Source: CAWEDP01 sp963807925
GTDB taxonomy: Bacteria; Acidobacteriota; Vicinamibacteria; Vicinamibacterales; CAVVIG01
DNA: 64,000 nt
NCBI GenBank assembly: GCA_963807925.1
Contig: CAWEDP010000003.1
Location: 248,001 to 312,000 of the forward strand
Direction of reading: 5' to 3'
The notes below the pieces were generated by a model that worked only from the letters and a program-made list of their open reading frames with translations, was not told where the DNA came from and searched no databases. Below, one piece after another: positions 9,488-20,260 of the stretch. How positions within the stretch are numbered: the stretch's first letter is position 1; every line of letters starts with the position of its first letter. The translations under genes were made by a program, and so were the position numbers.

Positions 9488-10545
9488 TGCTGATCGTCTC
9501 TCGACTCGGGTCGAGACGATCCTGAGTGCGTCGACTCGTCTTCCCTGGATTCCCCGCGAGACGATTCGGACAATCCGCCCGACGGGGGGTCCCACGATAC
9601 GGGCGGCGCCGGCTGCGGCTCGCCGCCGCCGCTCGTCGAGGAAGGCGCCGGCTCGCCCGGCGACGGGGGCTCGGAGGGATGTGATTCGGCTGCGATGGCC
9701 TGCTCGATGGTTTCCGGCCGTTCGCCACCCTGGATTCCGGCGCCCTGTTCCTGAGAGCCGCCGATGACGACGGCTGCGGGCGCGCCGCTGCGGCGGCCCC
9801 GGCGGCGCCGCCGGCGCCGGCTGCGCTGTCCGGGCCCTTCGGGCGGGATCCCGCCGGCCGCCGACTCGGCAGGCCGCTCCGGACGCGCCAAACCGGGAGC
9901 CGCAGGCGGCGTCCGATCGATGTCGGCCTCGGCCCGCGCCGCCTCCTGGCGGTCGGCGGACGTCGGTTTGTACACCACGACGCTTTCGAGCGCGCGCATC
10001 CGGCGTTCGTTGAACTCGAGCCGGCTCGCCAGAGACTCCACCCGCATCTTGAGATTCTTGACCTCGATGCCGGTCCGCGTCATCTCGAAGACGAGGTTGT
10101 GAATGATCTCGTAGTACAGCGACTCCATCTCCATGCGGCGCTTTTCCTGCGCCTCTTCACGCTCGAGGTTCAGCGCGTTGATTGCGGCCTGCGCGTGCAG
10201 CGCATGGATGATCGGGTTCGGGTTGAACAGCAGCTTCAGCACCGGGTTGAGCACTCGGCGGATCCACTGCAGCGGCCCGCGGTGCGTCTCGTAGATCGTG
10301 GTGTCTTCGAACGTGTAGAGCGGCAGCTTCGGCTGAACGTACTGCGGCTGGCGCTCCTTGAATCGCGCGAGCAGATCGGACCGGACGTGGCGCGGATCGA
10401 GGAACTTCTCGAGCTTCACGGCCGCGAGCTCCCGCAGCTGCTGCTCGGTATAGTCGACGCCGCGCTTCTCGTGGATCCGCGCGCGGATCTGCTCCATGAT
10501 CTGCTCGACGTCGATCGAATCGGACCGGACGCTGAAATCGGACAT
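9484..10545 (-). CDS. Conserved-looking protein with coiled middle and Arg-/Pro-rich disordered tail
   Basis: 353 aa, family not recognised. The N-terminal half is compact: IDVEQIMEQIRARIHEKRG, then a segment that looks amphipathic (about residues 95-175) with heptad-like LxxExxxL spacing (LNLEREEAQEKRRMEMESLYYEI and following), ending in VVVYKPTSADRQ. The C-terminal half (about residue 200 onward) is low complexity: a run of Arg (RSRRRRRRRGRRSG) followed by a Pro/Ser/Glu/Gly-rich acidic tail. SD-like AGAGG lies 5 nt before the ATG. It sits between the UbiA-family gene and four glycosyltransferases and overlaps the next gene by 4 nt, so it belongs to the glycan operon, perhaps as a scaffold or oligomerisation partner (inference). 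Confidence 0.7.
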   Translation of the reverse strand: MSDFSVRSDSIDVEQIMEQIRARIHEKRGVDYTEQQLRELAAVKLEKFLDPRHVRSDLLARFKERQPQYVQPKLPLYTFEDTTIYETHRGPLQWIRRVLNPVLKLLFNPNPIIHALHAQAAINALNLEREEAQEKRRMEMESLYYEIIHNLVFEMTRTGIEVKNLKMRVESLASRLEFNERRMRALESVVVYKPTSADRQEAARAEADIDRTPPAAPGLARPERPAESAAGGIPPEGPGQRSRRRRRRRGRRSGAPAAVVIGGSQEQGAGIQGGERPETIEQAIAAESHPSEPPSPGEPAPSSTSGGGEPQPAPPVSWDPPSGGLSESSRGESREDESTHSGSSRPESRDDQQ

Positions 10546-10568
10546 GACCTCTTATCGCTCGAGTCTGC

Positions 10569-11513
10569 TCAGAGGGGCTGGTAAATCAGCAGCGCGACGA
10601 ACAACGCCCACAGCGCGACGCATGCGAGGAGCGGGCGGTCGGTCAGCAGCAGGTCCGCGGGGCTGCCGCCGCCGGCGCGCTGGTGCATCAGATAGAGATA
10701 CCGGAAGATCCCGTACAACGGAAACGGAATGGTCAAACCGAGCCAGTGCGTGCCGAACTTCTCCTCCGTTTCGGGGCTGATGGTGTAGAAGACGTACGCG
10801 ACCAGGGTCGAGGCGGTGACGACCGAGATCATCTGATCGAGCAGGTAGGGACTGTCCTCGCCCAGAATCCGCCGATGACCGGCGGCGCCCTCGGCCAGCA
10901 GCGTCAGCTCGTGGCGCCGCTTGGCGAGCGCCATGAACAACGCCAGCAGGATCGTGCACACGAGGAGCCAGTGGCTGATTTCGACGTCCACTGCCAGCGC
11001 CCCGGCAACGGCCCGCAGCACGAACCCGATCGCGATGGTCAGGACGTCGATGATCACGATCTGCTTCAAGGGACCCGAATAGAGCGCCAGCAGCGCCAGA
11101 TACGCCGCTGCGACGCCGGCAAACGGAAGCCCCAGCACCAGCGCACCCGACAGCCCCCCGATCGCCAGCACGGCGGCGGCCGACAGCGCCGCCGGCACGC
11201 TGAGCGCGCCGGAGGCAATCGGACGTTTCGCCTTCAGCGGATGCCGTCGATCGTTCTCGCGATCGAGCACGTCGTTGACGAGATAGACGGTCCCTGCCAG
11301 CGCGCAGAACACCCCGAACGCCCCGGCCGCGGCCACCACCGAGCGGATCTCGAGGAGCTTTCGTCCGAACAGCAGGCCGGCAAAGATCAGGAGATTCTTG
11401 GTCCATTCGCCCGGCCGTATCGAGATCAGCAGGTTCAGCGCGAATGGGCGTCCGAAGACGTCGCGCGGCGACGTCTCCGGAGCCGCCATGGGGGAAGAAG
11501 AGGTGCGCGCCAT
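10569..11513 (-). CDS. UbiA-family polyprenyl-phosphate transferase (decaprenyl-phosphate phosphoribosyltransferase-like)
   Basis: 314-aa integral membrane protein with about 8-9 predicted TM helices. The first Asp-rich motif reads NDVLDRENDRRHPLKAKRP (about residues 79-97), and the second conserved region is YSGPLKQIVIIDVLTIA. The N-D-x2-D-x4-D-x2-HP-x-K-x2-RP pattern is the form seen in decaprenyl-phosphate phosphoribosyltransferase-like UbiA members, which attach phosphoribose to a polyprenyl phosphate. A lipid-linked pentose donor for the adjacent glycosyltransferases is therefore plausible but not proven. It starts 16 nt downstream of the STAS gene on the same strand. Confidence 0.8.
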   Translation of the reverse strand: MARTSSSPMAAPETSPRDVFGRPFALNLLISIRPGEWTKNLLIFAGLLFGRKLLEIRSVVAAAGAFGVFCALAGTVYLVNDVLDRENDRRHPLKAKRPIASGALSVPAALSAAAVLAIGGLSGALVLGLPFAGVAAAYLALLALYSGPLKQIVIIDVLTIAIGFVLRAVAGALAVDVEISHWLLVCTILLALFMALAKRRHELTLLAEGAAGHRRILGEDSPYLLDQMISVVTASTLVAYVFYTISPETEEKFGTHWLGLTIPFPLYGIFRYLYLMHQRAGGGSPADLLLTDRPLLACVALWALFVALLIYQPL

Positions 11514-11529
11514 GAAGCGCGGCCGCGGG

Positions 11530-11880
11530 CTAGACCTTTGCCGCCGAGAAGCTCTGCACCGCTTCCTGTTCGGTGTCGTAGGTCTCGAACACTGTCAGCA
11601 GCTTCGTGATCGCCAGAAGATCGGTGATTCGTTTGGTCAGGTTCAACAGCTTCAAGGCGCCGCCCTGGCGGCTGACCGTGGTGTACGCGCGCACGACCTC
11701 GCCGAGACCCGCGCTGTCGAGATAGGGCACGTCGGCCAGGTTGAGAACGATCTTGCGCTGACCCTGGTTGATCAGGCTGTTCACCTTGTCCTTGAGCAGC
11801 TCATCGCCCTCGCCGAGCGTGATCTTGCCTTTGACATCGAGGACCATCACGTCGCCGACCGTTCGTTCCGTGATCTGCAT
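11530..11880 (-). CDS. STAS-domain anti-sigma-factor antagonist-like protein
   Basis: 116-aa single STAS domain (SpoIIAA/RsbV type). The core motif YLDSAGLGEVV places the phosphorylatable Ser at residue 56. Such proteins bind or release anti-sigma kinases depending on Ser phosphorylation. ATG at 11880 is preferred over GTG at 11886 because GGAG lies 5 nt upstream of the ATG. No RsbW-like kinase is visible nearby. It leads the glycan cluster (16 nt before the UbiA gene), so it may regulate surface-glycan synthesis. It is a close paralogue of the STAS protein at 39992-40366. Confidence 0.85.
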   Translation of the reverse strand: MQITERTVGDVMVLDVKGKITLGEGDELLKDKVNSLINQGQRKIVLNLADVPYLDSAGLGEVVRAYTTVSRQGGALKLLNLTKRITDLLAITKLLTVFETYDTEQEAVQSFSAAKV

Positions 11881-12035
11881 GAACACTCCGATGGAATGGA
11901 AACGCCAGTAAACAAAGTCCGCCCGACTCGACTCTTGCGCCCCTGCGCCGGCCGGGCCGCAGGCGGCCGGCGGCGACGCGGCGGATCCGGACGCTCGGCC
12001 CGGGAAGGGGTCACCGCTCGGCGACCGTCACGGGA

Positions 12036-12344
12036 TCAAAGGCCGCCGGCCCCGGCGAATTTTCGCGACTGAAAGCATTCCTTGCAGAAGACCGGGCGGC
12101 CCTGTGTGGGGCGGAACGGCACCGTCGTCTCCTTGCCACACGCCGAGCACGTCGTGACGGTTTCGACCCGATCGCGGACGACGGCCCCACCAGCCGCACG
12201 GCCGGCCCGCTTGCTCTTGCAGGCCTTGCACCGCTTCGGCTCGTTCTTGAAGTTCTTGTCGGCGAAGAACTGCTGTTCCCCCGCCGTCCAGACAAACTCC
12301 GCGCCGCAGTCGACGCACCTGAGATTGCGGTCTTGGAACTCCAT
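12036..12344 (-). CDS. Double CxxC zinc-ribbon protein
   Basis: 102-aa small protein with four CxxC pairs: Cys10/13, Cys39/42, Cys66/69 and Cys87/90. These should form two zinc ribbons joined by a basic Gly/Ala linker. Such proteins are often annotated zinc-ribbon domain containing, and their biochemical role is unclear (nucleic-acid or ribosome association is possible). It lies 35 nt downstream of rpsU on the same strand, so co-transcription with the ribosomal protein gene is likely. Confidence 0.8.
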   Translation of the reverse strand: MEFQDRNLRCVDCGAEFVWTAGEQQFFADKNFKNEPKRCKACKSKRAGRAAGGAVVRDRVETVTTCSACGKETTVPFRPTQGRPVFCKECFQSRKFAGAGGL

Positions 12345-12379
12345 GGGTCGCTACCTCTTGGCTCGTTGCCGTCGTTCGC

Positions 12380-12577
12380 CTACTCCAGCTCGCGCCGGAG
12401 CTTCTTGCGGTTCCGCTTGCGCGCCAGCGCCTGCTTGGCCCGACGCTTGTCGCCCGGCTTCAGGTAGAACGAATGCTTCTTGATGTCCTTGATGATGTCT
12501 TCCTGTTGAACCTTGCGCTTGAAACGACGGAGAGCGCTTTCGATCGACTCTCCCTCCTGGATCTTCACTTCAGCCAC
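12380..12577 (-). CDS. rpsU: 30S ribosomal protein S21
   Basis: 65-aa basic protein matching S21 throughout: MAEVKIQEGESIESALRRF, then KHSFYLKPGDKRRAKQALAR and a Lys/Arg-rich end. S21 is a small late-assembling subunit protein near the anti-Shine-Dalgarno end of 16S rRNA. The start is GTG at 12577 with a purine-rich SD-like stretch (GAGGGGGTG) upstream. It is leftward and divergent from purD, and probably transcribed with the zinc-ribbon gene. Confidence 0.93.
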   Translation of the reverse strand: MAEVKIQEGESIESALRRFKRKVQQEDIIKDIKKHSFYLKPGDKRRAKQALARKRNRKKLRRELE

Positions 12578-12718
12578 GCCTCTTACACCCCCTCAAAGCC
12601 GCGAATTCAAATGTGTTAGGCTAGCACAGGTAAACGCGGATTCTAGGCGTAAACCTCCAATCCGGTCAACGAAATAGTCGCCGCGTTCGCGCCGACGTCG
12701 GTCCTCGTGGCCGTTCGC

Positions 12719-12724
12719 TAACAT
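12719..12724 (+). promoter_or_regulatory. Candidate -10 box for purD (near-leaderless)
   Basis: TAACAT lies 9 nt upstream of the purD ATG (12734), so the transcript would begin within a few bases of the start codon. No good -35 match is seen. Confidence 0.4.
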
Positions 12725-12733
12725 GTTCAGGGA

Positions 12734-14020
<1,287 letters not shown>

Positions 14021-14024
<4 letters not shown>

Positions 14025-15304
14025 AGTATTCCGTCATCACCTTCGGGTGCCGCGTCAACCAGGCCGATTCGCTCGAGCTGGAGGGCGCTCTCCGCGCCCG
14101 GGGGGCGACCGCCGACTCGCCGGAGCGCGCGGACGTGGTCATCGTCAACACCTGTTCGGTGACCGCCAGCGCCGATCAGAGCGCCCGCCAGACCGTGCGG
14201 CGGATCGGACGCGTGAACCCCTCGGCCAGGATCGTGGTCACCGGGTGCGCGGCCACCCGGCAGCCCGGCGACTTCCTGGGCCTGCCGAACGTCCTGCGCG
14301 TCGTCGCCAACGACGGGAAATCGCTGCTCGTGGACCGGCTCTCGGACGGCCTGGGCTCGACGACGGCCGAGCGGTTTGGAGACGGCGACGGGAGCTGCGG
14401 GGCGGCGATCGAGCCGGGCGTGGCAGGCCGCACCGCGTTCACGCTCCGCGTGCAGACCGGATGCGCGCAACCGTGCGCCTATTGCATCATCCCGTCGACA
14501 CGGGGCGCGCCACGGAGCGCTCCGATGGCGGATCTGCTCGCCAGGGTCGAAGCGATTGTCCAGTCGGGGTTCAGGGAGCTGGCGCTGACCGGCGTGCATC
14601 TGGGATCGTACGGACGCGATCTTCACCCGGCCCGATCGCTCTTCGACCTGCTCCAGGCGATCGAGGAGAGGTTCGGGAGGGACCGCGGGCGCGCCCTCCG
14701 CTTCCGCATCAGCTCGCTCGAACCGATGGACTGCACTCCGGCCATCGTGGACCTGGTGGGCTCGTCCGACCTGTTCGCTCCGCACTTTCACCTGCCGTTG
14801 CAGCATGCGAGCGATCGAGTGCTCGCGGCCATGAGGAGGCCCTACACCGTGGCGTCGTTCGAAGGGCTCGTCGAGGCCATTCGACGCCGGCTGCCGGCCG
14901 CCTCCATCGGCTCGGACGTCATCGTCGGCTTCCCCGGCGAGAGCGACGAGGACTTCACGCGTCTTTGCGACTATCTGACGCGGTCGCCCCTGACCCACGT
15001 GCATGTGTTTCCCTACTCGGACCGGCCCGGCACGCCGGCGGCGTCGGCGGGCGGCAAGGTGGCCGGCGCCGTGATCCGCGCGCGTGCGGCCGTCGTCCGC
15101 GAGATCGGGCACCGTCTGTCCACGGCGTTCCGGGAGACGCAGCAGGGGACGGTGCATCGCGCTCTTACGCTCGACGATGGAGCGCTGGCGGTGACGGGGA
15201 ACTACCTGAAGGTGGCGATCCCGCCCGGGCGTCCACGGAACGAATGGGTCACGCTCCGGATCGTCGAGGCTGGCCAGACGATGCGGGGTGAGCTGCTGTC
15301 GTGA
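14021..15304 (+). CDS. mtaB: tRNA t6A37 C2-methylthiotransferase
   Basis: 427-aa radical-SAM methylthiotransferase that converts t6A37 to ms2t6A37 in ANN-decoding tRNAs. The N-terminal UPF0004 domain has the cysteines in FGCRVNQAD, VNTCSVTA and VTGCAA. The radical-SAM domain has the C-x3-C-x2-C motif in GCAQPCAYCIIPSTRG. A TRAM-like C-terminal segment follows (about residues 370-427). The MtaB-type start MKYSVITFGCRVNQAD separates it from MiaB and RimO. The GTG start overlaps the purD stop by 4 nt, implying coupled translation. It converges on rlmN with a 19-nt gap. Confidence 0.9.
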
Positions 15305-15323
15305 CCCGATGACAAGCCTGGGG

Positions 15324-16418
15324 CTAGGCCGGGGATCCGAACGCCACCGAGGCAAGCCGCTGTGCGGGCGAGCGTTGCTGGCCCTCGACGATGAGCTGGC
15401 CGCAGGCGGCGCGGATGTCGCGGCCGCGGCTCTTGCGGACCGAGACCGTCAGGTGATGGTCGGCCAGAACCTCAGCAAACCGGTTCACTCTCTCGTCAGA
15501 GGGCCGCTCGAACGGAATGCCGGCTGCGGCGTTGAGCGGGATCAGATTGACCTTGGCCCTGACGTCGGCGAGAAGTTTCGCGAGGCGGCGCGCGTCTTCC
15601 GTCGAATCGTTCACGCCCGCCAGCAACACGTATTCGAACGTGATGCGGCTTCGACGCTTGAGCGGGAAACGCTTGCACGCCGCGATGATGTCCGCCACTC
15701 CGTATGTCCTGTTGAGGGGCACCAGCTCGGCGCGAACGGCGTCGGTCGGGGCGTGCAACGAGATGGCGAGGTTGGGCATGATCGGCTCCGCCGCGAGGCG
15801 CTCGAGCGCCGGGAGCAGGCCGACGGTGGAGAGCGTGACGCGACGCGGCGAGACGTGGAAGCCGTGCTCGTCGGCCAGGATGCGCAGCGCTTTCATCGTC
15901 TCGTCGTAGTTGTGGAGCGGCTCGCCCATCCCCATCAGCACGATGTTGAAGCGCGTGTCGCGCAAGCCGAGCGCGCCGGCGAGCACACGCACCTGTCCGA
16001 CGATCTCTCCTGCCGTCAGATTCCTGACGAGGCCCATCCGGCCGGTCAGGCAGAACGCGCACGCCATCGCGCATCCCACCTGGGTCGAGACGCAGAAGGT
16101 CATCGAGGGTGTCTCCGGGATGAACACCGACTCGATCAGCAGGCCGTCGGCGAGGCGCAGCAGGAATTTCTCGGTGCCGTCAACCGAGCGATCGCGCGAG
16201 ACGAGGTGGGGCGTCGTCAGGGTGAACTCGGAGGCGAGCGCCGCCCGCAGCGGCTGCGGCAGGTCGGTCATGGCGTCGAACGCCGTGACGCCGCGCCGGT
16301 AGATCCAGCGAAACACCTGCCGCGCGCGAAAGCGCTCCGCGCCGCGCTGGTCGAAGGCGCGTTCGAGCGCGTCGCGCTCGAGCTCGACGAGGGAGACCCG
16401 TGATCGGTCGAGGGCCAC
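15324..16418 (-). CDS. rlmN: 23S rRNA (adenine2503-C2)/tRNA methyltransferase
   Basis: 364-aa radical-SAM methylase for A2503 of 23S rRNA and A37 of some tRNAs. The cluster-binding motif is CAMACAFCLTGRMGL, preceded by FCVSTQVGC. IVLMGMGEPLHNYDE is the SAM-binding GEP region, and the C-terminal catalytic Cys is in RDIRAACGQL. The start is GTG at 16418. It is the only leftward gene inside the purine/translation block, divergent from the M16 peptidase. Confidence 0.93.
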   Translation of the reverse strand: MALDRSRVSLVELERDALERAFDQRGAERFRARQVFRWIYRRGVTAFDAMTDLPQPLRAALASEFTLTTPHLVSRDRSVDGTEKFLLRLADGLLIESVFIPETPSMTFCVSTQVGCAMACAFCLTGRMGLVRNLTAGEIVGQVRVLAGALGLRDTRFNIVLMGMGEPLHNYDETMKALRILADEHGFHVSPRRVTLSTVGLLPALERLAAEPIMPNLAISLHAPTDAVRAELVPLNRTYGVADIIAACKRFPLKRRSRITFEYVLLAGVNDSTEDARRLAKLLADVRAKVNLIPLNAAAGIPFERPSDERVNRFAEVLADHHLTVSVRKSRGRDIRAACGQLIVEGQQRSPAQRLASVAFGSPA

Positions 16419-16463
16419 GATGTGTCGGTCCGCCGGAAGTGACTCCCTGCGATCCTACCGCAC

Positions 16464-16493
16464 TTGCCCCGCTGCGCCGGCGCATGCTATAGT
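16464..16493 (+). promoter_or_regulatory. Candidate sigma-70 promoter for M16 peptidase-purB
   Basis: TTGCCC (16464-16469), an 18-nt spacer, then TATAGT (16488-16493). It lies about 90 nt before the TTG start at 16584 in the intergenic region divergent from rlmN. Confidence 0.45.
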
Positions 16494-16583
16494 GTGAACC
16501 GCGGCTGGTAATCCCTTTTATCTCAACGCTTTGCGGCACGTCGCCAGCCCCCGAGCGCCCCGTGTCTGCTGCGAGCTTTCATC

Positions 16584-17845
16584 TTGTCGAACTCACCTAT
16601 CGTCCGGGACGTGCTCGATAACGGCATCCGTCTCCTCACCGAGCAGATGACGGCGGTGCGATCGGTCAGCATCGGCGTCTGGCTGACCCGCGGCTCCCGG
16701 CACGAATCGGCAGAGGTGGGGGGAATCGCGCACTTCGTCGAGCACATGCTGTTCAAGGGCACCGCCACGCGGACGGCCGAGGACATTGCGCAGGCGATCG
16801 ATTCGATTGGAGGACAGCTCGACGCGTTCACCGCCAAGGAGTACGCGAGCTACTACATCAAGGTGCTCGACGAGCACCTGCCGCTGGCCGTGGACATCCT
16901 GTCCGACATCGTTCTCCATCCGGCGTTCAGCGTCGAGGACATCGAGCGCGAGAAGAAGGTCGTGCTCGAGGAAATCAAGATGGTCGAGGACACCCCCGAC
17001 GATCTGGTCCACGAGCTGTTCACGCAGGGCTTCTGGGCGAACCATCCGCTCGGCCGGCCGATTCTCGGAAGGCCGGAGACCGTGGAGGCGCTCGATGCCG
17101 CCGTGCTCCGCGAGTACTTCGCCGATGCGTACACGGCGCCGAATTTCATCATCTCGGCGGTAGGGAACCTGGAGCACGCGCGCGTGCGCGAGCTGGTGGA
17201 GGAGAAGTTCGCGGCCGTGCCGCGGTCGGGCGCCGTCATCGGCGAGGAGCCGCCGACGGTCGTGCCCCAGATCCTCGTTCGCAACAAGGAGCTCGAGCAG
17301 AGTCATCTGTGCCTCGGCGCGAGCAGCTACCCGCAGAATCACGACGATCGGTACGCCAGCTACGTGCTGAACACGCTCCTGGGCGGCTCGATGAGCTCGC
17401 GTCTGTTCCAGAACGTGCGTGAGAAGCGAGGGCTCGCCTACGCCGTTTTCAGCGGTCTGAGCGCGTACCGCGACGCCGGGTCGTTCACCGTCTACGCTGG
17501 CTGCTCCAACGGTGCGGTCGGTCAGGTGATCGATCTGGTGGTCGAAGAGCTCCGCGGCGTCCGCGAGTCTCCCGTCCCGATCTCGGAACTGCAGCGCGCG
17601 AAGGATCATCTCAAGGGCAGCCTGATGCTGAGCCTCGAGAACACGGCGAGCCGCATGTCGCACATCGCGCGTCAGGAGATCTACTTCGATCGACAGTTCG
17701 GGCTCGACGAGACGCTCGAAGGGGTGGAGCGGGTGACGCCGGCGGACGTGCAGCGGGTGGCGTGCGACCTGTTTCAGGCCGGATCGCTCGCGGCGACGGT
17801 GCTCGGCAACGTCAACGGCCTGGAAGTTCCGCGCGAACGACTGTT

Positions 17846-17849
<4 letters not shown>
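16584..17849 (+). CDS. M16 family zinc metalloprotease
   Basis: 421-aa pitrilysin/processing-peptidase family enzyme. The inverted zinc motif H-x2-E-H is in AHFVEHMLFKGT, with the downstream Glu in the EEIKMVEDTPDD region. The second M16 domain contains SSRLFQNVREKRGLAY. It has no signal peptide, so it is probably cytoplasmic, degrading small peptides. The start is TTG at 16584, giving MSNSPIVRDVLDNGIRLL, typical of the family. The stop overlaps the GTG of purB by 4 nt, tying its translation to purine synthesis. Confidence 0.87.
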
Positions 17850-19198
<1,349 letters not shown>

Positions 19199-19228
19199 CG
19201 ACCGGCAATCCGGCGATTTGGGCGACCG

Positions 19229-19468
19229 ATGCGCGCACGCGTTTTCGTCACGCTGAAACCCTCGGTGTTCGATCCGCAAGGCCGGACGATTGCCGACGCG
19301 CTCCGCTCGCTCGGCTACAGCTCGGTCGAGGATGTGCGGCAGGGCAAGTACTTCGAGCTGGACCTGACCACCTCCGAGGCCGCCCAGGCCCGGGCGCTGG
19401 CCGCCGAAGTCGCCGACAAGCTGCTGGCCAACCCTGTCATCGAGAGCTATCGGATTGAGGTGGAGTAG
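19229..19468 (+). CDS. purS: FGAM synthase subunit PurS
   Basis: 79-aa small subunit of the three-part phosphoribosylformylglycinamidine synthase (PurS, PurQ, PurL), which bridges the glutaminase and synthetase subunits. Family features are the start MRARVFVTLKPSVFDPQG, the G(K)YFEL segment and the C-terminal NPVIESYRIEVE. It stands directly before purQ and purL, as expected for the small-PurL type of system. Confidence 0.94.
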   Translation: MRARVFVTLKPSVFDPQGRTIADALRSLGYSSVEDVRQGKYFELDLTTSEAAQARALAAEVADKLLANPVIESYRIEVE

Positions 19469-19493
19469 CTCGGGACGGGCGGAGGAGCACCGC

Positions 19494-20231
19494 ATGAAAT
19501 TCGCCGTTGTCGTGTTTCCCGGATCCAACTGCGACGAGGACGCGTACCACGCCGCGAAGGACGTGCTCGGCCACCAAGCCGAGTACGTCTGGCACAAGGA
19601 CACGGACCTCAAAGGGGCCGACGTCGTGATTCTGCCTGGTGGCTTCGCGCACGGCGACTACCTCCGCACCGGCGCCATGGCGCGGTTTTCGCCGGTCATG
19701 CCCGCCGTCGAACGCTTTGCGGCGGCCGGCGGGCCGGTGCTTGGCATCTGCAACGGCTTCCAGGTGCTGCTCGAAGCCGGCCTGCTGCCGGGCGCGATGC
19801 TGCGCAATCGCGATCTGCGGTTTCACTGCGAGCACGTCCATGTTCGCGTCGACGAGATCGACACGCCCTTCACCGTGGCCTGCCGCCGCGGCGACGTGCT
19901 GCGGATCCCGATTGCCCACGGAGAGGGGAACTATTTCGCCGCCCCCGACGTCCTCGCCCGGCTCGAGGCCAACCACCAGATCGTCTTCAGGTACACGGAT
20001 GCCGAGGGCCGGGTGACCGATGCCGCGAACCCGAACGGATCCGCCGCCGGGATCGCGGGCCTCTGCAGCCAGGGACGGAACGTCGTCGGGTTGATGCCGC
20101 ATCCGGAACGGGCCTGTGAGACCGCGCTCGGCAGCGCCGACGGCCGGATTCTGTTCGAGTCGGTCGTTCAGGCCGTCCTGTCGGGCGCGACCCGGCGGAC
20201 GAGAGGCTCACAGCTGCAGGCCATCGGGTAG
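19494..20231 (+). CDS. purQ: FGAM synthase glutaminase subunit PurQ
   Basis: 245-aa class I glutamine amidotransferase that supplies ammonia to PurL. The catalytic Cys is in VLGICNGFQVLLEAG, and the His/Glu pair is in LMPHPERA. The start at 19494 gives MKFAVVVFPGSNCDED and has a GGAGGAG SD just upstream; the frame is open to 19455 but the extra residues are not family-like. It lies 25 nt after purS and 29 nt before purL. Confidence 0.94.
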   Translation: MKFAVVVFPGSNCDEDAYHAAKDVLGHQAEYVWHKDTDLKGADVVILPGGFAHGDYLRTGAMARFSPVMPAVERFAAAGGPVLGICNGFQVLLEAGLLPGAMLRNRDLRFHCEHVHVRVDEIDTPFTVACRRGDVLRIPIAHGEGNYFAAPDVLARLEANHQIVFRYTDAEGRVTDAANPNGSAAGIAGLCSQGRNVVGLMPHPERACETALGSADGRILFESVVQAVLSGATRRTRGSQLQAIG

Positions 20232-20260
20232 ACCCCGGCACATCGCGAGACGGTTGGAGC

